A DNA stretch of 64,000 nucleotides from Acidiphilium sp. C61 (GCF_902712915.1 NZ_CACTIA010000005.1:992001-1056000), one strand, 5' to 3'; counted from the first letter of the stretch, positions 43,611 through 56,430 are shown. Program-made: numbers and translations. The notes: generated by a model not told the origin, from the sequence alone.

Positions 43611-44177
43611 ATGACGCTGATGAAACGGCCGGTTCTGCTTGCACTTGCGCTGATGGCCCTGACCAAAACCGCGCGCGCCGACGGATTTTCACTGCACACG
43701 ACGGCGTTTCGCGATGGCGGGACCATTCCGGCCGCCCAGGTCTTCAACCGCCTCGGCTGTACGGGTAACGATATCAGCCCCGCCCTCGCCTGGAGCGGCG
43801 CGCCGGCGGGCACACGCAGCTATGCCGTCACGCTGTTCGATCCCGATGCCCGGCGAGGCAAGGGTTATTGGCACTGGATCGTGGCGAACATTCCGGCGCG
43901 CGTCACGTCATTGCCAGAGGGTTCCGGGAGCCGGCGCAACGCGCTGCCGCGCGGCACCGTTCAAGGCAACGGCAGCGGCAACATCCATGGCTACCAGGGC
44001 CCCTGCCCGCCCGTCGGCGACCCGCCGCATCACTACCATCTAACGGTCTATGCGTTGCGAATCGCCCGGCTGCCGGCAGCGGCGCTGGCGTCCCATGCTG
44101 CGCTCCGCCGGGCGCTGGCGCAGGATGCGCTGGCCAGCGCCACGATCACGGGGCTTTACGGCCGCCCGGCCAGGTGA
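43611..44177 (+). CDS. YbhB/YbcL (PEBP) family periplasmic protein
   Basis: 188 residues: signal peptide (about 1-23), then the phosphatidylethanolamine-binding fold with SPALAWSGAPAGTRSYAVTLFDPDARRGKGYWHWIV and YQGPCPPVGDPPHHYHLTVYAL. Starts two bases after the permease stop, so it belongs to that operon. Role unknown. Confidence 0.9.
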   Translation: MTLMKRPVLLALALMALTKTARADGFSLHTTAFRDGGTIPAAQVFNRLGCTGNDISPALAWSGAPAGTRSYAVTLFDPDARRGKGYWHWIVANIPARVTSLPEGSGSRRNALPRGTVQGNGSGNIHGYQGPCPPVGDPPHHYHLTVYALRIARLPAAALASHAALRRALAQDALASATITGLYGRPAR

Positions 44178-44196
44178 CCGGGCGGCTTCAAACCAA

Positions 44197-45987
<1,791 letters not shown>

Positions 45988-46009
45988 GTCGTATCTCCCT
46001 TGTCTCGGT

Positions 46010-48369
46010 TCAGTTGCGCAGGGGTTTGCCGGTATCCAGGATATGCTTGATCCGCGCCTGGCTTTCCTTGGTGCGGAACAGGGCCATGAAGGCCTCGCGT
46101 TCAAAGTCCTTCACCGCGGCGACCGGCACCTGATCGATCATGTCGGTATCGCCGCCGGTGAGCACGCGCGCAAGATGGGACGATACTGTCACGTCATGCG
46201 GCGTCGCGACGCCCTTCTTGCGGAATTCCTCAACCGCCATGCCGAGGGCGACGCGTCCGGACGCACCCGGCAATTGCAGCGTTTCCGGCTCGGCCGGCGC
46301 ATATCCCGCCACCATGGCGAGCGCCCGGGCCTTGGCATCGGCCAGCACGCGCTCGCGGTTCATGGTGATGCCGTCGCCGGGGCGGAGAAATTTCAGCTCC
46401 TTCGCCTCGGCGGCGGAGGTCGCCACCTTCGCGGTCGATACCATCTCGAAGACCTTCGCGACGGCGGGCATCGGACCGCGCGGCGCATCCTTCGCGGTCT
46501 GCCAGCGCGCCAGCATGGTGGCACAGCCGCCCCAGCCCGGAACCAGGCCAACACCGACCTCGACAAGCCCCATATAGGTTTCGGCATGGGCCTGAACGGC
46601 GTCGCAATGCAGCAGGATCTCGCAGCCGCCGCCCAGCGCCCGGCCGGATGGCGCGCCGACCACCGGGAACGGTGCATCGCGCAGCGCCTGCATCGCCTTC
46701 TGCCCCTCCTTCACCGTCCCCTCGATCTTGCCCCACATCCGGAGGTTGGCGGCGAACATGGCGAGGCCGAGATTGGCGCCGACCGAGAAATTCTCCTTGC
46801 CAGGCCCGGCGCGCAGGTTCTCGCTGTAGATCACCAGCGCCTTGTGGGATTTCTGCACCAGCGCGATGGTCTTGCCGAGCAGTGCCAGAATGTCGCCATC
46901 GATCGAGTTCATGATCGAATGGAACTCGAAGCAGAGCACGCCGTCGCCAATGTCCCACACCGAGGCGGATTTGTTCGTGAGCACCGGCTTGCGGCCGCGC
47001 TTCGCATCCTCGAGCAGCAGAACGCCGGGGGCGCGCCCGATCGGCCGGTAGCTGCCATCGGGCATGAAGCGCAGCAGGGCGGCGCCGTCCTCGCGGTAGA
47101 ACGCGCCCTTGCCGAGTTTGGCGAGCAGCGGCGGGGTCGTCTCGTCGAGATCGGCGAGATGCGATGCAACCCAGTCGGCGCCAAGCCGGTCGATCAGTTC
47201 GAACGGACCGTATTTCCACGTGTAGCCCAGCCGCATCGCGGCATCGACGGCGGCGATGTCGTCACCGATCTCGGGGATCAGCGAGGCCGCATAGGCCAGC
47301 ACGCGGCCGAGCACGCCCCAGGCATAGCGCCCGTATTTCGACTTCGCACCGACGAGTTGCTTGAGATCCTTCTTCGCGTCCTTGACCTCGGCGATGTCGG
47401 GGCGGATGGAGGGCCGCCATTCCAGCCGGCCCTGCGCCGCCGCGGCGAGCGAAAGGGTCTCCTTCACGCGATCCTTGCCGCGCCCGCTGGAGCGGTAAAA
47501 GCCGCCCTTCCCTTTCTTGCCGGTATAGCCCTCGGCAATCATCGTCCCGAGGAATGGCGCCTCGCGGTTCATCCTGTGGAAGGCGTCGGTCTTCGGCAGC
47601 AGGCGGGCGAGCGAGGCATTGACATGCGGACCGAGATCGATGCCGACCAGATCCATCAGCCCGAACACGCCGGTCGAGGGAAAGCCCATCGGCTTGCCCA
47701 TGATCGCATCCGCTTCCTCGATCTCGATTCCCATCTCCATCGCGAGGATGAGCGCAGTCTGGATCCAGTAGGTGCCGATGCGGTTGGCGATGAAGCCCGG
47801 TGTGTCGCGGCAGGGAATCACCGACTTGCCGAGCACGATATCGCAGAATTCGGTAATGCGGGCGATGGCGTCCGCGCTGGTTGCCGGACCAGTGACCAGT
47901 TCGAGGAGCCGCATGTAGCGCGGCGGATTGAAGAAATGGGTGATGACGAAATCCGGCCGGAGACTTTCCGGCATGTCCGTCATCAGTTCCGCAAGCGGGA
48001 TGGTGGAGGTGTTGGACGAGATCACCGAACCTGGCTTTCGCACCTCCGCGAGGCGCCGATAGAGCGCCTGCTTGATGTCGAGCCGTTCGATCACGGCCTC
48101 GACGATCCAGTCGCATTCGGCAAGGGCGGCGAAATCGTCCTCGGTATTGCCGGGCACGATCAGCCGCGCGGCGCGGGAGGACATCAACGGCGCCGGCTGT
48201 GTGGTCTTCAGCCGCTCGATCGCCCGCCTCGCGATGGCGTTGCGGTCATCCCCTTCCTTCGGCACGATGTCGAGCAGGCGGACCTTGATGCCGGCATTGG
48301 CGATCTGGGCGGCAATCGCTGCCCCCATCACGCCGGCGCCGATGACGGCGACGGATTGGATCGCGCCCA

Positions 48370-48370
<1 letters not shown>
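46010..48370 (-). CDS. 3-hydroxyacyl-CoA dehydrogenase / enoyl-CoA hydratase, FadN-like
   Basis: Bifunctional beta-oxidation enzyme, 786 residues. The NAD-binding dehydrogenase comes first (VIGAGVMGAAIAAQIANAG at about 8-26; SSNTSTIPLAEL; HFFNPPRYMRLLELV) and the crotonase domain last (PFPVVGAPSGRALGGGCEILLHCD, VEVGVGLVPGWGG). This order is that of Bacillus FadN, the reverse of E. coli FadB. Its ATG shares a base with the thiolase stop. Confidence 0.94.
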
Positions 48371-49506
<1,136 letters not shown>

Positions 49507-49530
49507 TGATCTCGGACTCCTGTGCGAGGC

Positions 49531-49995
49531 TTATTTGGTCGACAGTTTCAGGGCATTTTCCGACTGCCGCTCGATATCGGCCAGCTCGGCCAGGCTCTGC
49601 TCGAGTGCCGCGCGCTGTTCCTGAAGCTTGGCGATGCGCTTGCGCACGGCCGCGAGAAGCTGACGCAACTGCGCGTGCTGTGTCGGATCGACGTCGTAGA
49701 GATCGAGGTAGTCCTTGATCTCGCGTAACGAAAAACCAAGCCGCTTGCCGCGCAGAATCAGCATCAGCCGGGCACGGTCACGCGAGGTGTAGACCCGGGT
49801 GGTTCCAGCGCGGCTGGGATTTACCAACCCCTTGTCTTCGTAGAAGCGGATGGTGCGCGCCGTCACGCCAAGCTGACGGGCCAACTGGCTGACCGAGTAA
49901 AGCGCATCCCCCTGCTGGCCGGCGGCCTCGTCCTCACGTTGATGACGTTCATGCAACGCGGCCATAGCCGGTCCAGTGGTAGTTCGTGAGGTCAT
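49531..49995 (-). CDS. MerR-family transcriptional regulator
   Basis: 154 residues: N-terminal linker, HTH (LYSVSQLARQLGVTARTIRFYEDKGLVNP), MerR wing (RVYTSRDRARLMLILRGKRLGFSLREIKDYLDLYD) and a long dimerisation helix (about 105-150). No metal-binding cysteines. Upstream of and on the same strand as the beta-oxidation genes, so probably their acyl-CoA-responsive regulator. ATG at 49995 has AGGACG upstream. Confidence 0.9.
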   Translation of the reverse strand: MTSRTTTGPAMAALHERHQREDEAAGQQGDALYSVSQLARQLGVTARTIRFYEDKGLVNPSRAGTTRVYTSRDRARLMLILRGKRLGFSLREIKDYLDLYDVDPTQHAQLRQLLAAVRKRIAKLQEQRAALEQSLAELADIERQSENALKLSTK

Positions 49996-50083
49996 TGATC
50001 GTCCTGTCGAATGATGAACGGCGGTCGCGGACAATACCATGAATGACCCGTTTCCATCTTTAACGATAACCGAATAATCATTA

Positions 50084-50105
50084 CGTATAGGGCATGCTCT
50101 ATACG
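50084..50105. promoter_or_regulatory. 22-base near-perfect palindrome upstream of the MerR gene
   Basis: CGTATAG (50084-50090) and CTATACG (50099-50105) flank GGCATGCT; the whole element is a palindrome apart from one mismatched pair. It lies 89 bases before the regulator's start codon, a plausible operator for autoregulation. Confidence 0.45.
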
Positions 50106-50465
50106 ATGTCGAGCAATTGTAAGCTGCTCACAAGCAAAAAAACGCCCTCATCCCGGTAAAATTTCGGCCATTCGTGCTACACAGCGCACGATACGATCGC
50201 AGAATGAACAATCAGATCACGAAAATGTCAGAATGGCCGGTCGCATGAAAGTTGGCAGCAATTGGCAGGAGAACTGACCATCACATGCATTGCCATCTTG
50301 CCGTGAGCGCACGATTCGGTATTGCGCCGCACCAAGCCGCCGCCTTTCTCCGGCCACCCCGCATGACCGGACAATGCGCCTGAGCGGCATGCATGCATTC
50401 GGGAGGCCCGACCTGCGGGCGTCGGGCGAGGCCTGCGGAACCCCGGAAAGGATGGGGCGCTCAAC
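50106..50465. other. Gap between the MerR promoter side and cspA terminator
   Basis: About 360 bases. Short open frames exist on both strands but none has a ribosome binding site or recognisable protein, and base use does not favour one. I see no gene, RNA or repeat here. Confidence 0.4.
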
Positions 50466-50493
50466 AAAAAAACGGGGCCCCGGAGGGCCCCGT
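50466..50493 (-). terminator. cspA terminator
   Basis: Nine-base stem ACGGGGCCC / GGGCCCCGT with a four-base loop, followed on the minus strand by seven T residues; 27 bases past the cspA stop. Confidence 0.92.
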
Positions 50494-50519
50494 CTCATAA
50501 CCAAACCAGAACGGTAGGT

Positions 50520-50723
50520 TCAGACCGCCTTGAGGTTGGTAGCGGCTGCCTTGCCGCGTTCCTGAGTGACCTCGTAGGAAATCTTCTGGCCTTCATTGAG
50601 GCCCCGCATGCCGGCCGCCTGAACCGCCGTGATGTGAACAAAAACATCCTTGCCGCCATCCTGCGGCACGATAAAGCCGAAGCCCTTCGTGGTGTTAAAC
50701 CACTTGACAGTGCCGATCGCCAT
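50520..50723 (-). CDS. cspA: Cold-shock protein (CspA family)
   Basis: 67-residue OB-fold RNA/DNA chaperone: MAIGTVKWFNTTKGFGFIVP contains RNP1 (KGFGFI), and DVFVHITAV is RNP2. Ends NLKAV. Start fixed by the domain; the upstream extension is not family sequence. A long leader is likely, as for other csp mRNAs. Confidence 0.95.
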   Translation of the reverse strand: MAIGTVKWFNTTKGFGFIVPQDGGKDVFVHITAVQAAGMRGLNEGQKISYEVTQERGKAAATNLKAV

Positions 50724-51036
50724 TGTCGCGTCGTCGCTCCTAAGACAGACCCACCGTGCGACCGCCGCACGGCTCCAGAGGGACAACCGGGTTTTGGACG
50801 TCTTGGCCGTACGGAAACCCGTCTCGTGCAACAAGGCAAGCCAAAGTCGATTGCACGATTAATGACGCAGAAACCACCGGAACTGTCAACGCGAATAAAT
50901 TCTCCGACGCCGGTTTTAAGCAAGATTTCGCAAAACAGCCGTTCAAATTCGATAAAACGCATAAGAGCCGCCTGCGATTGCCTTTCCGCACGCAGCGCGG
51001 AATAGTCTGGCGAACAAATCACGGGGGGATCGATAC
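50724..51036. other. Divergent gap cspA / S-formylglutathione hydrolase
   Basis: 313 bases. The half nearest cspA is the probable 5' leader of its mRNA; the centre (50880-50970) is A+T-enriched and should hold both promoters. GGGGGGAT just before 51037 is the ribosome site of the hydrolase gene. No further gene seen. Confidence 0.4.
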
Positions 51037-51888
51037 ATGACGAACGCCACTGTTTTCGAGACGATTTCGATACAGAAATGTTTTGGCGGCGTGCAAGGCG
51101 TCTATCGGCACCAGGCAAAGGCGACCGGATGTTCGATGCGTTTCGCCGTTTTCATGCCGCCTCAGGCTCAAATCGGGAAGGTTCCGGCACTTTATTACCT
51201 GGCTGGCCTGACATGCACGGAAGAAAATTTCACGGTGAAGGCTGGCGCGCAGCGCGTTGCCGCGGAGCTTGGAATCGCCCTGATCGCGCCGGACACTTCG
51301 CCGCGCGGCCTTGGCTATCCGGGCGAGTCGGACGCCTATGATTTTGGTGTCGGCGCCGGGTTTTATGTCGACGCCACCGAGACGCCATGGCGGAATGGCT
51401 ACAGGATGTATTCCTACATCGCGGACGAGCTGCCGGCATTGATCAACGCCGCATTTCCGGTCGATGCCGCTCGGGTCGGCATTTTCGGCCATTCGATGGG
51501 CGGCCATGGCGCCCTCACGATCGCACTCAAGAACCCGGAGCGCTATCGGTCCGTTTCAGCATTCGCGCCGATCGTATCGCCGATGCGTTGCCCCTGGGGA
51601 GAAAAGGCGCTGACCGGATATCTAGGAGCCGACCGCAAGGCCTGGCGCGATTACGATGCAACCGCGCTGATCGAGGACCGCGGCTGGGGCGGCCCGGCCA
51701 TCCTGGTTGACCAGGGCACGGCGGATCCATTTCTTGAACGCGAACTCAAACCTGAATTGCTGCGGGAGGCCTGCTCGGCAAGGGGTGTAGCGCTCGAACT
51801 CCGCATGCAAGACGGGTACGACCATTCGTATTTCTTTATTTCGACTTTCGTCGAGGATCATCTCAGACATCACGCCCGTCATCTCTGA
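51037..51888 (+). CDS. fghA: S-formylglutathione hydrolase
   Basis: Esterase-D family serine hydrolase that completes glutathione-dependent formaldehyde oxidation. 283 residues: nucleophile Ser153 (GHSMGGHGAL), Asp in DQGTADPF, His in DGYDHSYFFI, and YYLAGLTCTEENF. Its usual partner, glutathione-dependent alcohol dehydrogenase, is not adjacent. Convergent with dnaA. Confidence 0.95.
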   Translation: MTNATVFETISIQKCFGGVQGVYRHQAKATGCSMRFAVFMPPQAQIGKVPALYYLAGLTCTEENFTVKAGAQRVAAELGIALIAPDTSPRGLGYPGESDAYDFGVGAGFYVDATETPWRNGYRMYSYIADELPALINAAFPVDAARVGIFGHSMGGHGALTIALKNPERYRSVSAFAPIVSPMRCPWGEKALTGYLGADRKAWRDYDATALIEDRGWGGPAILVDQGTADPFLERELKPELLREACSARGVALELRMQDGYDHSYFFISTFVEDHLRHHARHL

Positions 51889-51913
51889 CGGGTGCTGGCT
51901 GCCGGGCCTCTGA

Positions 51914-53383
51914 TCAGACGGTCAGTATCCTGCGGAGCAATTCGACGTCCTCGGCGAAATCGGGGTCAGCGTCGATCAGTTCGGTAACCTTCGCCACCGC
52001 ATGCATCACCGTTGTGTGGTCACGGTTGCCGAACTTCCGGCCGATCTCCGGGAGGCTGCGACTGGTCAGCTGCTTGGCAAGATACATCGCGATCTGCCGC
52101 GGGCGGGCGATGTTCCGCGCCCGGCGCGCCGACGACATTTCGCTGATCCTTATATTGTAGTGCTCGGCGACCTGTTTCTGGATTTCCTCAATCGTGATCT
52201 TGCGGTCGTAGGCGCGCAGGAGATCGTGCAGCACCTCGTGCGCGGTTTCCAGGGTGACCTGACGCTCGAACAGATTGGCATGCGCGATCAGCCGGTTCAG
52301 CGCGCCCTCGAGTTCCCGGACATTCGCGGTAATCTTTTGCGCAAGGAACTCCATCACCCGGCCGGGCACATTCACCCCCGCGCGGGCAGCCTTCGCCTCG
52401 AGGATGGCCAGCCGGAGTTCGTAGGTTGTCGCATGGACATCGGCGACCATGCCGCAGCCAAGCCGGGTGCGGAGCCGATCCTCGATCCCGGACAGGTCGG
52501 AAGGCGACTTGTCGGCGGAGACGATGATCTGCTTCCCGGAATCGACCAGCGCGTTGAAAGTATGGAAAAATTCTTCCTGCGTTCCGTCCTTGCCGATCAG
52601 GAATTGCAGATCGTCCACCATCAGGACATCGACGCTGCGCAACTCGTTCTTGAACTCGATCGTCGATTGCCGCCTGAGGGCACTGACGAATTTGTGCATG
52701 AACTTCTCGGCCGACATGTAAGCGACCGTCACGTTGTCCGAGCGCTGGGAGAGTTCCCATGCGATCGCGTGCATCAGATGGGTCTTGCCGAGCCCGACGC
52801 CGCCATACAGGAACAGCGGGTTGAAACCGGGCGTGGCATGTCCATCCGCAACCCGCCTCGCGCAGGCATACGCAAACTCGTTCGGCTTGCCGACCACGAA
52901 CGTATCGAAAGTGAACCGGGGATCGAGCGGCGCGCTCATGTCCTGCCGGTCCTCGATCTCGCGGCGGGCGGCGGGCGGCTTTGCGGCCGCGCCCTTCACC
53001 TCGGCCTCGGCCAGATCGGGCGCGCGCTCGCTCATTCCCACCGGCTTCGTGCGGATATCGACGCGGCGCACCGCGGGATTTTCGGCCTGCCAGAAGGACG
53101 TCAGCAAACTGCCATATTCCTTGTTGACCCAGTCGCGCAGGAAGCGCGTGGGCAGCATGACGGTCACCTCATCGCCATCAAGCCCATGCAGAACGGCCTG
53201 ACGTAGCCAGTTGCGATACTCGACCTCGCCGATCTCTTCCTGCAGGCGTCCCCGGACACGACTCCACTGGCTGGCCAGTTCATCCTGGCCAGCATCGCCG
53301 CGCGAACGCCCCGAAGACCGGGCTTCGCCCCCCTGATCCTGCCAAACCTGCGTGCTCAAGTGCCGCTCCCGTCCTGACTTCAT
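51914..53383 (-). CDS. dnaA: Chromosomal replication initiator protein DnaA
   Basis: 489 residues: N-terminal domain I (WSRVRGRLQEEIGEVEYRNWLRQAVLHG), variable linker, AAA+ core (P-loop GGVGLGKTHLMHA; VLMVDDLQFLIGK; DRLRTRLGCGM) and C-terminal DNA-binding helix-turn-helix (NRDHTTVMHAVAKV). An ATG at 53383 is used; a TTG eight codons later with GGGAG in front is an alternative. rpsT lies upstream, the common alphaproteobacterial order. Confidence 0.96.
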   Translation of the reverse strand: MKSGRERHLSTQVWQDQGGEARSSGRSRGDAGQDELASQWSRVRGRLQEEIGEVEYRNWLRQAVLHGLDGDEVTVMLPTRFLRDWVNKEYGSLLTSFWQAENPAVRRVDIRTKPVGMSERAPDLAEAEVKGAAAKPPAARREIEDRQDMSAPLDPRFTFDTFVVGKPNEFAYACARRVADGHATPGFNPLFLYGGVGLGKTHLMHAIAWELSQRSDNVTVAYMSAEKFMHKFVSALRRQSTIEFKNELRSVDVLMVDDLQFLIGKDGTQEEFFHTFNALVDSGKQIIVSADKSPSDLSGIEDRLRTRLGCGMVADVHATTYELRLAILEAKAARAGVNVPGRVMEFLAQKITANVRELEGALNRLIAHANLFERQVTLETAHEVLHDLLRAYDRKITIEEIQKQVAEHYNIRISEMSSARRARNIARPRQIAMYLAKQLTSRSLPEIGRKFGNRDHTTVMHAVAKVTELIDADPDFAEDVELLRRILTV

Positions 53384-53827
53384 CCCTGCACGACCGCATG
53401 ACCGGCCTGCTATTCGGCCGCAAGAACCCGTATCCGCAATCAATGGTTGAACAAACCATCAAACGGATCAGTCATCGTCATCCATTCGTCATCCTGTGAC
53501 CTGAAACTAGGCCAAACCCAGCGCCCTGCGCAAGACCCTATCGATTTGATTTTCTGCTGATATAATGTGCATCTTTAAATAATTGCCCATTAAATCAGGA
53601 GATTGATGAAGCCATTTGAAATCTGGCCGCATCACTCCCCGATAAAATCGCCAAAACGTCTTGCAATTAACGGTTGCAGTATACGTTGACGCGCTGTTGC
53701 GAAATACGATCAGCTAAACAATTCTGATCCGGGCGACAAACGCGTCCGAAAACGACAATTGGTAGACGAGATCAGCGACTTGTTTCATTCGCTGAGCGCA
53801 TCACCGATTGCCGTTTAAGAGGAACAA
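53384..53827. other. dnaA upstream region
   Basis: AT-richer than its surroundings, especially 53540-53720. I searched for clusters of TTATCCACA-like DnaA boxes and saw none convincing, so this is not called an origin; it is presumably the dnaA promoter region. No gene is apparent. Confidence 0.4.
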
Positions 53828-53885
53828 GCTTGACTGGGCGAACTAGCCCAGCCAAAGCAATGGCTTGGTTTAAAGCCAATCAAGC
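53828..53885. other. Three-way-junction fold between rpsT and dnaA
   Basis: An outer stem GCTTGA (53828-53833) / TCAAGC (53880-53885) encloses two hairpins: CTGGGC-gaacta-GCCCAG (53834-53851) and GGCTT-ggttta-AAGCC (53862-53877). It lies 47 bases after the rpsT stop codon. It could be an rpsT 3' structure, a small RNA or a leader element; no T run follows. Confidence 0.4.
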
Positions 53886-53932
53886 GCTGACGATGTGAAT
53901 TCGTCCGAAACAGACGAAACCCAGGCCCAGCC

Positions 53933-54205
53933 TCAGACGGGAGCAGAGAGCGCCTTCACGCGCGCCGACAGCCGGGACAGTTTCCGGGACACCGTGTTGG
54001 CCTTCAGAACGCCCTTCGTCACCGCACGCTGCAGTTCCGGCTGAGCGACCACGAACGCCGCACGCGCTTCCGCGTGATTACCCGACGCAAGTGCTTCCTC
54101 AACCTTCCGGACGAAGCTGTGCACGCGTGACCGGCGAGCCTTGTTGCGCGCAGTGCGAACAATGGTCTGACGGATGCGCTTCTGTGCCGATGCAATATTG
54201 GCCAT
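53933..54205 (-). CDS. rpsT: 30S ribosomal protein S20
   Basis: 90 residues, basic, helical: [31 protein letters not shown] at the N-terminus and [23 protein letters not shown] near the end, standard bS20. Start set by the conserved MANI. Confidence 0.96.
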   Translation of the reverse strand: MANIASAQKRIRQTIVRTARNKARRSRVHSFVRKVEEALASGNHAEARAAFVVAQPELQRAVTKGVLKANTVSRKLSRLSARVKALSAPV

Positions 54206-54442
54206 GGACGAAAGATCTCTTCCAGTAAACGGAGCAAAAACCAACAGGCCGCAGCGCATGGTTGCTGCGGCCCGAAATCACGCATGTTGATATCCCCGGT
54301 CGGGTTGGGCGTCAAGCAGGGAAACCGCGCAATCCAGCGTCCGCATTCCGCGTGGCCCGATCACGAGGCGGCGGCAGAAACGCCTGCCCCAGCGGGAGCT
54401 GGTGAATAGACCGTTATCCGAACCTGCCGCCTCCATAACGAC

Positions 54443-55627
54443 TTATGCCAGCGCGGCGAACGCCCGATCGAGATCGTCGATCAGGTCGGCGACATCCTCG
54501 AGCCCGACGGAGAAACGGATCGTCCCCCCGCCAATCCCGAGACGAGCGCGCTCTTCCGCAGGGATTCGAGAGTGGGTCGTGGTTTCCGGATGTGTGACCA
54601 TCGATTTGGAATCGCCCAGATTATTTGAAATCGCGATCAGATCGAGCGCGTTCATGAAGCGGAATGCCGCTTCCTTGCCGCCCTCAAGCTCGAAGGTCAC
54701 GAGCGTCCCCCCGGCGCTCATCTGCCGCTTCGCCAGATCAACCTGTGGATGGTCGGCCCGGAACGGATAGAGCGCCCGCCGCACATGACGCTGGCTTGCG
54801 AGGTGATCCGCGATGGTCGCCGCCGATCCTGACGCCTGGCCGACGCGAAGCGCCATCGTTTCAAGCCCCTTGAGGATGACCCAGGCGTTGAACGGCGAAA
54901 TCGCGGGACCGGTATTGCGGGTGAAGGGCTGAAGCGTGTTCTCGATCCAGGCCTTGCTGCCCAGCACGGCACCACCCAGCACACGGCCCTGGCCATCCAT
55001 GTGCTTGGTGGCCGAGTAGACAACGACATCGGCGCCGAATTCGAGCGGCCGTTGCAGCAGCGGCGTGGCAAACACGTTGTCCACCACCACAATGGCGCCG
55101 GCCTTGTGGGCAAGGTCGGCAACGGCGCGCAGATCGATGATCTCAAGCATCGGATTGGACGGTGTTTCGAGCAGGACCAGCGCCGCACCCGGCGCCAGTG
55201 CCGCTTCCCAGGCCGCGAGATCGCCTCCATCGACGAACACGCTCTCAATGCCGTAGCGCGGCAGCAGGGTCGAGACGATCCACGAACAGGAGCCGAACAG
55301 CGCCCGCGAAGCGACAACCCGGTCCCCGGCCTTCAGATGGGCGAGCAACGCGGCATTGACCGCGGCCATGCCCGTGGCGGTCGCGCGGCAGGCCTCAGCC
55401 CCCTCGATCGCGGCAAGCCTTGCCTCAAGCATGCTCACGGTCGGGTTGCCGAAGCGGGAATACTGATAGTGGGCAATCTCGCCTTTGAACGTGGCTTCCG
55501 CCTGTTCTGCGCTATCATAGACGAACCCGGAGGTCAGATAGAGCGCTTCGGCGTTCTCTGCGAAATTGGACCGGATCTGGCCTGCATGAACCAGAGTGGT
55601 CGCGGGGCGATAATGTCGTTCTTTCAT
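54443..55627 (-). CDS. metZ: O-succinylhomoserine sulfhydrylase
   Basis: PLP enzyme of the Cys/Met metabolism family forming homocysteine directly from O-succinylhomoserine and sulfide. 394 residues: SRFGNPTVSMLEARLAAIEGAEACRATATGMAA, PLP Lys208 in YSATKHMDGQGR, and SLGDSKS-like NLGDSKSMVTHPETTTHS. MetZ is favoured over cystathionine gamma-synthase by the LTSGFVYDSAEQAEA and FTRNTGPAISPFNAW segments. ATG at 55627; the longer upstream reading is not family sequence. Confidence 0.93.
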   Translation of the reverse strand: MKERHYRPATTLVHAGQIRSNFAENAEALYLTSGFVYDSAEQAEATFKGEIAHYQYSRFGNPTVSMLEARLAAIEGAEACRATATGMAAVNAALLAHLKAGDRVVASRALFGSCSWIVSTLLPRYGIESVFVDGGDLAAWEAALAPGAALVLLETPSNPMLEIIDLRAVADLAHKAGAIVVVDNVFATPLLQRPLEFGADVVVYSATKHMDGQGRVLGGAVLGSKAWIENTLQPFTRNTGPAISPFNAWVILKGLETMALRVGQASGSAATIADHLASQRHVRRALYPFRADHPQVDLAKRQMSAGGTLVTFELEGGKEAAFRFMNALDLIAISNNLGDSKSMVTHPETTTHSRIPAEERARLGIGGGTIRFSVGLEDVADLIDDLDRAFAALA

Positions 55628-55720
55628 GATCCGTCTATATCCTCCCCGCGTCGGACGGCAAGCCACAAGCCGGCATCCCCCATGCACTGCACGCGACGAA
55701 GGTCAGGCCTGGGACAGAGT

Positions 55721-56386
55721 TCAGATGGCGCGCCGTGCGCCTCCCGCGGGCAATTCCCTTTGCAGCCAGCGATCCAGCATCGGAATGATCCGCTTTGCCG
55801 GCCGAAACCCCTCAGTGACGACCACATACCGCCGATCCCGCCCCCTGGCGGCGACCAGGGTCGGGACGCCGGCGATGCCGGATTTCTGTGTCAGCGCGAA
55901 ATCCTGCCGTGTCTCCACGCCAAGTTCGTCGGAACAGAGCATTTCCCGGAACGACTCCATGCGAAACCCCTGGCGCGCCGCGATTCCGGCCAGCACCACC
56001 GGATCCGTCACATCCTCGTTGCAGAGATAAAAAGAACGTTGGATGCTGGCCAGAAGAGTGAGCGCGTCCTCCGCCGAGCGGCGGCGTGCCGCGACGATGG
56101 CACGGCACGCCGGCTCCGTATCGTAGACGAAGGCTGAGCGGTCGAAGAATGCGTCATCGAAGGATTGCCCGGATGCTTTCCGCACCCGTTCCCAGTGCGC
56201 GGAAGTCAGGCTTTTCGCAGCGGCATCCATGGGGACACGCATTCCCGGCAGAAGGCCACCGACAACGATGCGGATGCCCAGACGGCGAGAATATCGTGCG
56301 CGGATCGCATCGATAACCGGCGCGAACCCCCAACACCATGCGCACATAGGATCAATAAAGTAGACGAGGTCGGCTTCATATACCAT
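55721..56386 (-). CDS. DsbA-family (FrnE-like) thiol oxidoreductase
   Basis: 221 residues with a thioredoxin fold and inserted helical domain. Active-site Cys15-Ala-Trp-Cys18 in DPMCAWCWGFAP, cis-Pro in GIAGVPTLV. No signal peptide, so cytoplasmic like FrnE/YwbO relatives rather than periplasmic DsbA. Divergent from a TetR regulator, which may control it. Confidence 0.9.
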   Translation of the reverse strand: MVYEADLVYFIDPMCAWCWGFAPVIDAIRARYSRRLGIRIVVGGLLPGMRVPMDAAAKSLTSAHWERVRKASGQSFDDAFFDRSAFVYDTEPACRAIVAARRRSAEDALTLLASIQRSFYLCNEDVTDPVVLAGIAARQGFRMESFREMLCSDELGVETRQDFALTQKSGIAGVPTLVAARGRDRRYVVVTEGFRPAKRIIPMLDRWLQRELPAGGARRAI

Positions 56387-56430
56387 ATGTCACATTATGT
56401 GTATCACCCAGCAGCGTCACATGGGTTGTT

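Noticed and set aside
50217..50504. Minus-strand open frame of 95 codons beside cspA
   Set aside because: It extends through the cspA terminator hairpin, has no ribosome binding site and low-information sequence.
53444..53932. Possible chromosomal origin next to dnaA
   Set aside because: No DnaA-box cluster or iteron array could be seen; AT enrichment alone is not enough.
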